Positions 31,376 through 40,588 of a DNA stretch of 64,000 nucleotides are shown here, one piece after another. The DNA comes from Clostridium sp. DSM 17811 (GTDB taxonomy: Bacteria > Bacillota > Clostridia > Clostridiales > Clostridiaceae). The notes under the pieces were generated by a model, which did no database searches, was not told where the DNA came from, and saw only the letters and a program-made list of their open reading frames with translations. How positions within the stretch are numbered: the stretch's first letter is position 1; every line of letters starts with the position of its first letter. The DNA is taken from positions 248,001 through 312,000 of the forward strand of contig NZ_JAHLDU010000001.1 in assembly GCF_018861905.1 (NCBI RefSeq). The letters are read 5' to 3'. The position numbers and the translations under genes were made by a program.

Positions 31376-32494
31376 CTAGCCTTTTATTTGATTATAGGCC
31401 TTAAAATACATTTCAACGAAGGCTTCATTTTCCAAACACAGCTTATAAACATTATTACTGCTTTCTTTAATATCCTGCATAATTCCTACCCCTAAATCCA
31501 CAGGATAAATGCCCAATAATTCTATAAACCGCCTTATATCGCTGTCTAGAATCACTTTATTATCCAATGTATATATAATATTTTTTGATGTTAAATATAA
31601 TCTAGTGTGGGTTTCATTTTCCACCTTAGTTATTATTTCTTGTGATAATACCTCACCTGCAAACACATCATCAAAAGAAATTAATGGCTCATTATCTTCC
31701 TGTGTAAATGACATAAACTCATTCGCTATTCTATTACCTAAATTTCCTTTTATTATATTAAGAAATATTCTTTTAGGAATAGTATCTTTATTTTCCTTAT
31801 ATATTTTATAAACTTTAGAAACCCGCTCATAACTTCTTGGGGTCGCTCTTATTTGCTCATCCTTTTGATTATTTAGTAAATATTCAGGAAATGTAGCTAT
31901 GAATTCTACAACCTTTTGCTCTAAGTTATTTTCTATAGCCCATGAAATCCAAGCTTTTGAGTCACATTCCATATGTAATAAAACAAATCTATTTTCTTGC
32001 GCGGCATCCATATCAACTACTTGATAATCAAAATCTTCACCATACTTGCTAGAAGGGTTCATTGCTGCTAATATTTTTACTTTTTTATCTAGTTTATATC
32101 CATTTATCTCTCTATTTAATATTAGGTTCATAAGTTCCTGCTGCACTGTGTGTTCACAACGATTTATCTCGTCAATAAATAAAAACACTTCTTTGCCTTC
32201 ATTTACTAATTTATCTATTTCTTGCAGTTTTGTATGAACTGCATAAACAGTATTTTTTGATTGAACCTCCTTGCCACTTATATCCTTAAAACTATAATCC
32301 TCAACTGTTGGAAGGCCGCCTATCTCTCCTTCTTTTAATAGGTTACCATCTATAATAACCAAGCTCCACCCTTTATTTTTTGAAAGTGTTTTCGCGAGTG
32401 CAGTTTTTCCAATACCACTCTCTCCTACAATTAAAGGCACTTCATTCGTTTCTATAACAAGTTCTACACTTAACATAGTATCTTTTAAATTCAT
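31376..32494 (-). CDS. MoxR-type AAA+ ATPase
   Basis: A 372-residue ATPase: Walker A VGESGIGKTALAK near residue 25, Walker B VFLFIDEINRCE near 105, sensor-1 region KILAAMNPSSKYGEDF, and an arginine-rich sensor-2 area near RATPRSYERV. Members of this family act as chaperones or remodelers for VWA partner proteins. It lies between the repeat protein (14 nt upstream) and the VWA/HExxH gene (8 nt downstream), so the three probably act together. Target unknown. Confidence 0.9.
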   Translation of the reverse strand: MNLKDTMLSVELVIETNEVPLIVGESGIGKTALAKTLSKNKGWSLVIIDGNLLKEGEIGGLPTVEDYSFKDISGKEVQSKNTVYAVHTKLQEIDKLVNEGKEVFLFIDEINRCEHTVQQELMNLILNREINGYKLDKKVKILAAMNPSSKYGEDFDYQVVDMDAAQENRFVLLHMECDSKAWISWAIENNLEQKVVEFIATFPEYLLNNQKDEQIRATPRSYERVSKVYKIYKENKDTIPKRIFLNIIKGNLGNRIANEFMSFTQEDNEPLISFDDVFAGEVLSQEIITKVENETHTRLYLTSKNIIYTLDNKVILDSDIRRFIELLGIYPVDLGVGIMQDIKESSNNVYKLCLENEAFVEMYFKAYNQIKG

Positions 32495-32508
32495 TAGTTC
32501 ATCCCTTC

Positions 32509-33312
32509 TTACATCATATTCAGTTTTTCATCAACTGCTATTTTTTTGCATGTTTTACTACCATATTTATAAATAAAGACTATTTTATCCATAGATATGT
32601 TGCCATATCTCTCATTTATACTATCACAATTTATGAAATCTCTCACATATTTGTCTGATACAGTTTCTTTAGATAACACCTCTTTAAAAGCCATCTCTAC
32701 ACTATCCCTTGAGAGATCATTAATAATATATTTCATTACAAATGCGTTGCTTTTTAAAAACAATATCTTTTTATTATCATCTATATTTTCAATAAACCTT
32801 ATAGCTGATTCATTTTCGCGTATTGCCAATATCTCAGCACTTAATGTTGCATTTTTTATATACCTTAAAGCAACATAATTTATTCTTATAGCAAAAAATT
32901 GTATTTCTTCACTTGGGTTTTCTATATATTTTATAGAATCATAATCTTTTTCTATAGCCATTTTTTGAAGTTTTTCACTTGGATTTTCAGCGTATTTTAT
33001 TGCATATCCCTTTTGCTTCATACCTATTATTATCAATTCTTCTGAAGGATTTTCAATAAATTCTAGAGCATTCCATAGCTTTGACACAACATGTTTTTTC
33101 ATATTATATGTTGGTTTCTTTATAAACTCAATCACCCGTGGATTGTTTTGTATTGCTAAATATTCCATTTCACTTGTAGGATTTTTTATATAGCGTATCA
33201 TTATACCATCTTTTTTTATCGCCATAAGTTTCATCTCATCACTGGGATTTTCAATATTTTTTATAACAATTGGGTTAATCTTTATCATCTCAAGAACTTT
33301 GTCTTCTCTCAT
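32509..33312 (-). CDS. 22-residue repeat protein (DUF4116-like), partner of MoxR/VWA pair
   Basis: A 267-residue protein made mostly of eight consecutive 22-residue units (residues about 20-195) with the pattern I-x-N-P-S-x-E-x4-A-I-x6-I-x-Y. Units three, seven and eight are more diverged. Such helical repeats resemble the DUF4116-like repeats of phage and bacterial proteins and suggest a binding scaffold. A non-repeat C-terminal part (about 196-267) ends in basic and hydrophobic residues. Ribosome site AAAGAGGTG. It is the first gene of the operon. It could serve as substrate adaptor for the ATPase; that is inference. Confidence 0.75.
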   Translation of the reverse strand: MREDKVLEMIKINPIVIKNIENPSDEMKLMAIKKDGIMIRYIKNPTSEMEYLAIQNNPRVIEFIKKPTYNMKKHVVSKLWNALEFIENPSEELIIIGMKQKGYAIKYAENPSEKLQKMAIEKDYDSIKYIENPSEEIQFFAIRINYVALRYIKNATLSAEILAIRENESAIRFIENIDDNKKILFLKSNAFVMKYIINDLSRDSVEMAFKEVLSKETVSDKYVRDFINCDSINERYGNISMDKIVFIYKYGSKTCKKIAVDEKLNMM

Positions 33313-33421
33313 ATTACTGCACCTCTTTGCAAGACATTGTGCACTTACTGCTTTTTCAAAATGTCTTATTACTTTATATTAATTATAACATAAAAAAATT
33401 AAATTATAATTTAAGAGACAC

Positions 33422-33448
33422 TAAAAAAAGAGATATTTCTATCTCTTT
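33422..33448 (-). terminator. Terminator of the 6S RNA transcript
   Basis: Stem AAAGAGATA/TATCTCTTT (33427-33435 with 33440-33448), loop of 4, followed on the minus strand by seven U residues. Confidence 0.88.
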
Positions 33449-33458
33449 ATAAATTAAT

Positions 33459-33678
33459 CAAAATTTTAAAATCATTAATCCAAAATACCGTTGCCCCAAT
33501 TTTTACACCTATCTTTATGATAGGTGGGTGTCCTCAGAGATGTATAACAGTCCTTGCCAATTAAAAATTGGTCTTATAAGCCAAATGCACATCTAGATCT
33601 CGAACTCCCGTATAAATATTGTAGGTTGAAAATAAGAGCTTGACGAATACCCCAGAAATCTAATTTTTAAAATATTTG
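33459..33678 (-). ncRNA. ssrS: 6S RNA
   Basis: About 220 nt on the minus strand with no reading frame. The ends pair (CAAATATTTTAAAA at 33665-33678 with TTTTAAAATTTTG at 33459-33471). The 5' part reads ATTTCTGGGGTATTCGTCAA, like the start of 6S RNAs. The 3' part reads GAGGACACCCACCT followed by a small hairpin CACCTATC/GATAGGTG (33506-33526), placed as in known 6S RNAs. The middle forms a long rod capped by CCAATT/AATTGG. 6S RNA mimics an open promoter and binds sigma-A RNA polymerase. It has its own promoter and terminator. Call made by eye, not by a covariance model. Confidence 0.82.
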
Positions 33679-33706
33679 AATACGTTTAATTTGTTTTGTT
33701 AATTTT

Positions 33707-33734
33707 ATTATATCAGAATTAAATTAAAATTCAA
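33707..33734 (-). promoter_or_regulatory. Promoter of the 6S RNA gene
   Basis: TTGAAT (33729-33734) and TATAAT (33707-33712), 16 nt apart, with an extended -10 (TGATATAAT). It predicts a start near 33700, about 20 nt before the closing stem, so the 5' end may be processed. Confidence 0.75.
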
Positions 33735-33885
33735 TAGTATTTTATGATTTTTTAAAAATAATTTTACTTGGTAAAATACTCCTCATCAATCGCGCTTTCT
33801 AATTTTATATCACAATAATAATTATAATTTCTACATAAATACAAATTATAAATATGGAGATACTACTACTAAAGAAGGTGTTATT

Positions 33886-34590
33886 ATGAATGAAGGTCTA
33901 ATGGTTCTTGTAAGAGGAGTCATCGGCTTTTTTACGTTATTGATATTTACTCGTGTTCTCGGAAAACAACAAGTTAGTCAGCTAACTTTTTTTGATTATG
34001 TAGTTGGTATAACTATAGGTTCCACAGCTTCTACTTTAACTACAGATTTAACTAGTAGAGCTTGGCCTCACTGGGTAGGCTTAATTACCTGGACTGTCTT
34101 ATGCCTTATCCTTCAATTGATAACCATCAAATCAAAGACTGCCGAAAAATTTTTAGATGGGGAGCCTTCCATTATTATAACAAATGGAAAAATACTAGAG
34201 GAGTCAATGAAAAAATACCGTTATACCATAGGTGACCTTCTAGCACAGTTAAGAGATAAAGGTATTTTTGACGTAAACGATGTTGCTTATGCAGTACTCG
34301 AGAAAGATGGTCAATTATCAATTTTAAAAAAGACTGAAAGTGATCCAGTTACACCAAAAGATTTAAATATTAAAACTTCTGCTGCTTGTATTGATTATGA
34401 AGTCATACATGACGGCAGCATTGTACAAAACAACTTAATAATTATTAATAGGAATGAAAGATGGTTAATGAACAAACTAAAAAAACAAAATATTACTGAT
34501 GTCTCTGAAGTATTTTTAGCTATATATAATCAAACAAGTGGTTTACATGTAGATCTTTATAACGATCATATAAAGCAGACAAAAAAATAA
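33886..34590 (+). CDS. DUF421 (YetF-type) membrane protein
   Basis: A 234-residue protein with three N-terminal membrane helices (about 5-25, 40-60 and 65-85), then a soluble part with the family hallmarks GEPSIIITNGKILEE and LLAQLRDKGIFD. DUF421 proteins are common in spore formers; some associate with germination or spore membranes (YetF, SpoVA-linked 2Duf type), but the function here is unknown. Ribosome site GAAGGTG. The next gene, DUF4363, follows after 23 nt, a recurring pair. Confidence 0.88.
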   Translation: MNEGLMVLVRGVIGFFTLLIFTRVLGKQQVSQLTFFDYVVGITIGSTASTLTTDLTSRAWPHWVGLITWTVLCLILQLITIKSKTAEKFLDGEPSIIITNGKILEESMKKYRYTIGDLLAQLRDKGIFDVNDVAYAVLEKDGQLSILKKTESDPVTPKDLNIKTSAACIDYEVIHDGSIVQNNLIIINRNERWLMNKLKKQNITDVSEVFLAIYNQTSGLHVDLYNDHIKQTKK

Positions 34591-34613
34591 AATATAAAGG
34601 AGTAACTTAAACT

Positions 34614-34979
34614 ATGAAAAAATTTATAACTTACTTTATACCTATAGTTACTTTAACAGTTTTTGTATTAATTATGCTTGGGGGTAACTATTTAAAAAAG
34701 CCTCAGAATCCTTCAGAAGATGTAATCACTTTTGTAAATCTATCCATAAAACATGCAGAAGTTGAAAATTGGAGTAAACTTGAACAAGATATCGCTAGTA
34801 TTGATATTGCATGGAAAAAAGTTATTCCCCGCATACAATTTAGTGTTGAAAGAGATGAAATGTATAATATAAGTTTAAACCTTGCTAGTCTCCGTGGATC
34901 TATAGCTAGTAAAGATAAAGCTAGTACATTAATTGAATTAAATGAAATGGTTGAAAACTGGGATGAACTTACAAAATAA
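34614..34979 (+). CDS. DUF4363 family protein
   Basis: A 121-residue protein with one N-terminal membrane anchor (about 5-25), then helices with paired tryptophans (ENWSKLEQDI, IDIAWKKVIPRIQF, NWDELTK), as in DUF4363, a short membrane-anchored family found after DUF421 in clostridia. Ribosome site AAGGAG. It is co-transcribed with the DUF421 gene. Function unknown. Repeat B2 follows. Confidence 0.8.
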   Translation: MKKFITYFIPIVTLTVFVLIMLGGNYLKKPQNPSEDVITFVNLSIKHAEVENWSKLEQDIASIDIAWKKVIPRIQFSVERDEMYNISLNLASLRGSIASKDKASTLIELNEMVENWDELTK

Positions 34980-35005
34980 TATGTACCCTCGAATTATAGA
35001 TTATC

Positions 35006-35243
35006 AACTTTTCTTAGAGGATATAGCAACAAAAGGATATATCGCTATAACTGCTTTCGCTTCGCTAAGAAATTCTAATATTTAATTTATTTACAGATGC
35101 TAAAAAATACAAACTCGCTATCGCTCAAACATGTATTTTTTTAAACGCATCTTCAAATAAATTAAATAAAGAATTTCTAAAGCTTGTTCAAACGCATTTT
35201 ACGTGATATATCCTTTTGTTAACATTCTCTAAGAAAAAAAGTT
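35006..35243. repeat. Interspersed inverted repeat, family B, copy 2
   Basis: About 238 nt. Outer arms AACTTTTCTTAGAG (35006) and CTCTAAGAAAAAAAGTT (ends 35243), each with AAAAGGATATATC/GATATATCCTTTT. Inner arms contain GCTAAGAAATTCTAAT and, on the other side, AATTAAATAAAGAATTTC. Read on the minus strand, the centre has ACATGTTTGAGCGATAGCGA, matching copy B1 on the plus strand. It lies between convergent genes and overlaps the helD stop codon. Confidence 0.78.
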
Positions 35244-37431
35244 AAAAGTTTTTCTTAATCACTTGAAGTTCATGTAATGCTCTAGTTGCCATCACATACC
35301 TAAGTTTATCTTCTTGTTTATATTCACTTAAGGTATTATCTACTTTATGCTCACTGACATCTTTAGGCTCATCTAAGACCATAATTACTGCATCAAACTC
35401 GAGTCCTTTAGCAAAATATGATGGTAACACTACAATTCCGCTATGATATATGTCATTTTCCTTATCTATAATTTTAACATTTGTATTTTCATTAATCAGC
35501 CCAAATATATCTTCTGATTCTTTTATATCTTTACATATAATCGCAATATTTTCGTAAGTTTTATTTTTAAAATCATCAATTTTATCTAGTACAAATTTTT
35601 TAAATTCATCTCTGTTTGAAATTAATATTTCTCTTACGGGTTCACCACTTCTTACTATTGGAACAATGGGATCAGCCTCTAAATATTTATTAGCATACTC
35701 CATAATTTCTTTTGTAGATCTATAACTAGTATTTAATCTAAACTCCTGAACATTACAATTGGGAAGTATATTTTTCATATCATGCATAGGTAATTCTCCA
35801 TCAAATGGTATTAACCTTTGGTTGCTATCTCCAACTATAGTTAAAGAACTACACCCTGTTAATTCCTTTATGACTAAAAACTGAAGTTCATTATAATCCT
35901 GCGCTTCATCTATTACTACATGTTTTATTTGCTCAGATACTTTTGTTCCTTCAAGCTTAATCTTGAAATATAAGATACCACCTAAATCATTTTCAGTTAA
36001 TCTTTTATTTCCATTAATATTGTTATATAACTCAACACAGTTTCCATTATTGAGCCAAGTAAGGCTTCTTTTTAGCAAAAGTACTTCTTTTATGACTGCT
36101 CTAATATTAAGTCTTCTATTAAAATCTAAATCATTTATTTTTAAATCCTTTTCCTGCGCAGACAAAGCAAAAACAGTCTTTTCATATTCCTTTTGTATTT
36201 CTCTAACTTTTTTATCCCTAGCATCACTAATTTTAGAATAAATAATCCTTCTAATTTTCTTACTTCGCCTAAATAAAGGCATAGTTTTATAATCATTGTG
36301 GAACATTTCTTTAATATCTTCTTTAGATACTATTAATTCATCCATAAAAATTAAATCTTCCATCTTAAAATATTCATTATCCAATTTTTCTACAGCTCTA
36401 TCAATAAAATTCTTATAATCTATAGAATTTTTATATGTTATGTCCTTTGCAAATTCCTTTTCTCCACTAAGTACTTTTTCCATGTATTCCTTTAGACTCA
36501 TTACTTCTTTAAGTTCTAAGATATCAAAAGCAAAGTCTCTAAATGTTGTTTGCTTAACCCCTGATTCACCAAGGCTTGGTAAGACTGTTGATATATACTC
36601 TATAAATACATTATTAGGCCCTAATATTAAAACCTTATCTTCAAGTATTTTCCTATAATTATAAAGTAAATATGCAACTCTATGAAGTGCTATAGTTGTT
36701 TTTCCACTACCAGCAACACCATCAACTACAATAGTTTTCGTTCTTGGTTGTCTTATTAAATCATCCTGTTCCTTTTGTATTGTCATTATTATATCTTTGA
36801 GCTTTTCACCCGCATTCCCACTAAGCACCATTTGTAGTATTTCATCCTTTATATCTAGTGCTGAGTCAAACATTCCTTTAAGCTTTTCTTTCTTTATTAT
36901 ATATTGCCTTTTAGCTAAAATATTAACTGCTATCTTTTCTTTTGGTGCGTCATAAAATGCCGCTCCTAGAGACCCAGTGTAAAATAGAGATGCAACAGGA
37001 GCCCTCCAATCTACTACTAAAGGTTCATAAGTATTGTCTGGCGTAACCCCAAATCTTCCTACATACATTTCATTTATACCATAATCTTCTTCAGAAAAAT
37101 CTATTCTTCCAAAATAAGGAGAGCTTTTAAGTGCCGTTAACTCCTTAAGTCTTCTATCAATAGTTTTAAACGCTTCTTCTTTCACATATATCTCATGATC
37201 AAAATACTCTATTACCATATCTTCATCATCTCTATAGTCTTCAATTACTTTTTTCCTATATTCTAAAATATATTTTGTGATTTCCTTCCTCTTCTCAATA
37301 TATTTCAAAATTTCTTCACTAATAATATCAACAACAGACTTTAATTTATCTTCTTCTATATTGAACTCTAACTGCTTCTTTAATTCGACTTCCACCGAAC
37401 CAGTCTCTATATCATATTCATTATTATTCAA
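35242..37431 (-). CDS. helD: HelD, RNA polymerase-recycling UvrD-like ATPase
   Basis: About 729 residues, the size of HelD of Firmicutes, which removes stalled RNA polymerase from DNA and nucleic acids. An N-terminal coiled-coil arm (about 10-100) enters the polymerase secondary channel in known structures. Helicase motifs: VDGVAGSGKTTIALHR (Walker A, near 240), VVIDEAQDYNELQ (near 500), TIVGDSNQRLIPF and FRLNTSYRS, and C-terminal YFAKGLEFDAVI and RYVMATRALHEL. Start: TTG 37431 lies 5 nt after GAGGTGG; the GTG at 37440 is inside that site. Single gene, convergent with DUF4363. Confidence 0.9.
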   Translation of the reverse strand: MNNNEYDIETGSVEVELKKQLEFNIEEDKLKSVVDIISEEILKYIEKRKEITKYILEYRKKVIEDYRDDEDMVIEYFDHEIYVKEEAFKTIDRRLKELTALKSSPYFGRIDFSEEDYGINEMYVGRFGVTPDNTYEPLVVDWRAPVASLFYTGSLGAAFYDAPKEKIAVNILAKRQYIIKKEKLKGMFDSALDIKDEILQMVLSGNAGEKLKDIIMTIQKEQDDLIRQPRTKTIVVDGVAGSGKTTIALHRVAYLLYNYRKILEDKVLILGPNNVFIEYISTVLPSLGESGVKQTTFRDFAFDILELKEVMSLKEYMEKVLSGEKEFAKDITYKNSIDYKNFIDRAVEKLDNEYFKMEDLIFMDELIVSKEDIKEMFHNDYKTMPLFRRSKKIRRIIYSKISDARDKKVREIQKEYEKTVFALSAQEKDLKINDLDFNRRLNIRAVIKEVLLLKRSLTWLNNGNCVELYNNINGNKRLTENDLGGILYFKIKLEGTKVSEQIKHVVIDEAQDYNELQFLVIKELTGCSSLTIVGDSNQRLIPFDGELPMHDMKNILPNCNVQEFRLNTSYRSTKEIMEYANKYLEADPIVPIVRSGEPVREILISNRDEFKKFVLDKIDDFKNKTYENIAIICKDIKESEDIFGLINENTNVKIIDKENDIYHSGIVVLPSYFAKGLEFDAVIMVLDEPKDVSEHKVDNTLSEYKQEDKLRYVMATRALHELQVIKKNF

Positions 37432-37494
37432 AACTACCACCTCATTTGCTTGTTATTTTTTATCTACTTAACTCTAAAATAAATATACATATAT

Positions 37495-38583
37495 CTAAGA
37501 AATTTCATTCCATCCAATGATATCTGAAATTCCAAGACCCGGGGAATCGTTAATAGTTATAGTATTACCTTCTACAGCTGCACCACCAACTATTGCACAC
37601 TTATCAAAGTACAACATAGTGTCCAAATCCGCTTTAACCAAGTTAGACTTTGATGCTGCAAAACTAGCTGCCGCCGTTATGCCTATCCTATTTTCTAACA
37701 TACATCCCATCATGCATCTTATACCCATATTTTCTGCCATATTATATATCTTTATTGCATTATTAATGCCTCCACATTTCATAAGTTTTATACTTATTAG
37801 ATCTGCTGCTCTTTTTTCAATTATCTTAAAGGCATCTGATGGTCCAAAAACTGCTTCGTCTGCAAGAATCTTTGTAGAAACATTGTCTGTAACATATTTT
37901 AGTCCATCTATATCCCAGGCATTAACCGGTTGCTCAACAAACTCAATATCAAGCCCCATATCTTCAAATTTTCTAATTATACTTACAGCTTCCTTAGGTC
38001 TCCAGCCTTGGTTAGCATCTACCCTTATCTTTATCCCACGCCTTACCGCTTTTCTTACTGATTTAACTTTCTCTATATCAAAATCCACATGGTTCCCAAC
38101 TTTAACCTTTAAACAAGTATAACCATCCATTACAGCTTTTAAAGATTTCCCTACCATTTGCTCTACTGTATCATTTACTATAGTAAGATCTGTAGTTAAC
38201 GAAGTCTTATATCCGCCCAAAAATTTGTAAAGTGGTATTCCATATTTCTTGCAAAGCAAATCATATATAGCTATATCAATAGCGGCCTTCGCGCTATTAT
38301 TACCGTGAATAGAATTATGAAGTACCTTCATAATTTCTTCAATATTTTCAATATCTAAGCCTATAATTTCAGGTTTAATATAATTTATAGCTCCAATTAT
38401 TGAATTATCTGTTTCTCCAGTTATAAACGGTGTTGGTGCGGCGCTACCATAACCTATTTCCCCAGTATCAGTAATCATTTTTATAACTATCTCATCGGAA
38501 AATGTAAGTATTCTCTTGCCTACTTTATATCCGTGTTTCAGCGGAGTACTAATTCTACCCATCTTAATATCTTGTATTTTCAT
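37495..38583 (-). CDS. ykfB: Dipeptide epimerase (L-Ala-D/L-Glu epimerase type)
   Basis: A 362-residue enolase-superfamily enzyme of the muconate-lactonizing group. Barrel motifs: LKVKVG with catalytic Lys near residue 163, metal ligands in IRVDANQGW, FVEQP and ILADEAVFG, and the second catalytic Lys in SIKLMKCGGI. Members epimerise L-Ala-D-Glu from murein peptides to L-Ala-L-Glu, though some prefer other dipeptides. The PepV dipeptidase and the peptide transporter nearby on the same strand fit use of recovered wall peptides or other peptides. Ribosome site GAGGGAT. Confidence 0.88.
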   Translation of the reverse strand: MKIQDIKMGRISTPLKHGYKVGKRILTFSDEIVIKMITDTGEIGYGSAAPTPFITGETDNSIIGAINYIKPEIIGLDIENIEEIMKVLHNSIHGNNSAKAAIDIAIYDLLCKKYGIPLYKFLGGYKTSLTTDLTIVNDTVEQMVGKSLKAVMDGYTCLKVKVGNHVDFDIEKVKSVRKAVRRGIKIRVDANQGWRPKEAVSIIRKFEDMGLDIEFVEQPVNAWDIDGLKYVTDNVSTKILADEAVFGPSDAFKIIEKRAADLISIKLMKCGGINNAIKIYNMAENMGIRCMMGCMLENRIGITAAASFAASKSNLVKADLDTMLYFDKCAIVGGAAVEGNTITINDSPGLGISDIIGWNEIS

Positions 38584-38768
38584 AATTATCCCTCGCTAAA
38601 AATCTATATTTTTTATAGTTTTTATATTGTTTAACTTATTTATACAATGTTATAAAAATTATTTATAGTATAATATTCTATTATACCTCTATGTACAGTT
38701 TAATTCTATGGCTTTATATAAATTCACAATTAATTTGTTTTATAAAATTCAACCTTATAAGAATACTA

Positions 38769-38803
38769 AAACCTATATCTTATTTTATAAGACATAGGTT
38801 TAA
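38769..38803. terminator. Hairpin after pepV
   Basis: AAACCTATATCTTAT pairs with ATAAGACATAGGTTT (one mismatch), followed on the minus strand by a short U run. It probably ends the pepV transcript. Confidence 0.6.
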
Positions 38804-38854
38804 AGGTTATTTATTATTTACTAAGATATATATCTTGTGAAATAATGTATATAT

Positions 38855-40246
38855 TTATTTTGCGAGTTCATACAATGCATGGGCATATATTTTAGCATTT
38901 TTAATTAAATTATCTATTGTAATATATTCATTTTGTTTATGAATAGTATCTGGTTCTCCTGGAAACATTGGTCCAAAAGCTACAATATTAGGCATTTCTT
39001 TAGCATAAGTGCCTCCACCTATAGATACCAATGTGGCTTCTTTTCCCGTTTGCTCAGTATAAACTTTTTGGAGTGTTTTTATAATTGGACTATCTGGTGG
39101 AAAATATAATGGCTCTTGGTGTACAAATTTCTCCACTCTTAATCCAGTTCCTTTTATTTTTTCATTAAATGGAGTCATCATATCCTCCAATTTGTTTGTT
39201 ACAGGATACCTTAAATTCAATGTTACCGTAGCAGAATTCTTATCCATATTTATAACTCCAACATTAAATGATAACTTTCCTGAAATCTTATCCTCAAGGC
39301 AAACACCAAAAGATTCACCATGCGTCTCCGTCCCTATATTTTCATTTAAAAATTTTACTAATTCTGATGCATCATTTGAGTCAAGATTTATGGTTCCTAG
39401 AAATTGTAATAATTGCATTATTGCATTTTTACCAAACTCTGGTGTACTTCCATGAGCTGCTTCACCTATAGATTTAATTATTATAAGATTTGTGTTAACC
39501 ACTGCTGATAATTTATAATCAGTATCTTTTATAAAAGTCCTTAATAATTTAACTATAACATTAGCATTAGTAGAAATAATTCCTGCTTCACAATAATCAG
39601 GTACCATATTAGAAACTTGACCACCTTTGATATATTTTATAACGTTTTCACCTTTATTTATGTTATTAAAATCTTTTACAATATCAAAAATAGTTATACC
39701 CTTTTCTCCATTAATTATTGGATAATCCGCATCTGGTGTAAAACCAGCAACTGGTGGTTTTTCTTTTTCTAAGTAATGGTCAAGTTCCTTGCTTCCTGTT
39801 TCTTCATTAGTACCAAATAAAACTCTAATTCTCTTAGATACAGGTAATTTTGCATCTTTTATTGCTTTTAACCCAAATAGCGTTGCCATTATTGGTCCTT
39901 TATCATCCGTAGTTCCACGTCCATACATTTTTCCATCATGAATTTCTGCGCCATAAGGTGGGTAAATCCATCCATCACCTTCAGGAACTATATCTAAATG
40001 CCCCAGTGCCAAAACATAATCATCACCGGTGCCATATTCTGCATACCCTACATAACCATCTACATTGACCGTATGAAGTCCTAATCTCTTTGCAATGCCT
40101 AACGCACACTCTAATGATTTAGCTACACCCTCACCAAATGGCATCCCAGGTTTAGGTTCACTTTCTACACTTTTAATTTTTATAATTTCTTGTGTTGATT
40201 TAATAATGTCCTCTTTCATGCCATCAATTAATTTATTTAATTCCAT
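38855..40246 (-). CDS. pepV: Dipeptidase PepV
   Basis: A 463-residue M20-type zinc dipeptidase. Metal ligands lie in ALGHLDIVPEGDGW (His near residue 87), GRGTTDDKGP (Asp near 119) and FGTNEETGSKE (Glu near 153), with the last His in a PDTIHKQNEY segment. An inserted lid domain (about 185-380) contains the HGSTPEFG substrate-site segment. It cleaves a range of dipeptides in the cytoplasm. Ribosome site AGAGGGGA. It lies downstream of the OPT transporter on the same strand but is separated from it by two terminators. Confidence 0.94.
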   Translation of the reverse strand: MELNKLIDGMKEDIIKSTQEIIKIKSVESEPKPGMPFGEGVAKSLECALGIAKRLGLHTVNVDGYVGYAEYGTGDDYVLALGHLDIVPEGDGWIYPPYGAEIHDGKMYGRGTTDDKGPIMATLFGLKAIKDAKLPVSKRIRVLFGTNEETGSKELDHYLEKEKPPVAGFTPDADYPIINGEKGITIFDIVKDFNNINKGENVIKYIKGGQVSNMVPDYCEAGIISTNANVIVKLLRTFIKDTDYKLSAVVNTNLIIIKSIGEAAHGSTPEFGKNAIMQLLQFLGTINLDSNDASELVKFLNENIGTETHGESFGVCLEDKISGKLSFNVGVINMDKNSATVTLNLRYPVTNKLEDMMTPFNEKIKGTGLRVEKFVHQEPLYFPPDSPIIKTLQKVYTEQTGKEATLVSIGGGTYAKEMPNIVAFGPMFPGEPDTIHKQNEYITIDNLIKNAKIYAHALYELAK

Positions 40247-40318
40247 ATTCTTTCCCCTCTCTTAATAATCTATTAAGTAGATTATTTTTGTTTTTATTAT
40301 TAAACATAAATGTCTCCT

Positions 40319-40351
40319 AAAAAACAGTTAAGAGCCATAACGGCTCTTAAC
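40319..40351 (-). terminator. Intrinsic terminator upstream of pepV
   Basis: Perfect 10-bp stem GTTAAGAGCC/GGCTCTTAAC (40327-40336 with 40342-40351), 5-nt loop, then TGTTTTTTA on the minus strand. Confidence 0.88.
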
Positions 40352-40508
40352 TTATATTTTATATTTATTATTTAATCTATTATTTATTCCGTAGTTAAAT
40401 TATAACATTAAATAGTTTTCATGTCTATTTTTGTAGCATACACGTCTCTTCTTCTACCTTAAACTTTCTAAGCTGTCTTTTTCAACCATGTCCTAGATTA
40501 CTAATATC

Positions 40509-40542
40509 AAAAGATGGCAACTACAATGCAGTGCCATCTTTT
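40509..40542. terminator. Intrinsic terminator after the OPT operon
   Basis: Perfect 11-bp stem AAAAGATGGCA/TGCCATCTTTT (40509-40519 with 40532-40542). It sits 46 nt past the stop of the PqqD-like gene. The rest of 40247-40588 shows only AT-rich spacer. Confidence 0.8.
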
Positions 40543-40588
40543 GTATTAAATCATCTCCTGGGTCACTGCAACAACTTCTAAAATGTCG

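Noticed and set aside
38584-38854. Possible small RNA between the epimerase and pepV
   Set aside because: Only one hairpin, best read as the pepV terminator; no promoter or conserved motif seen.
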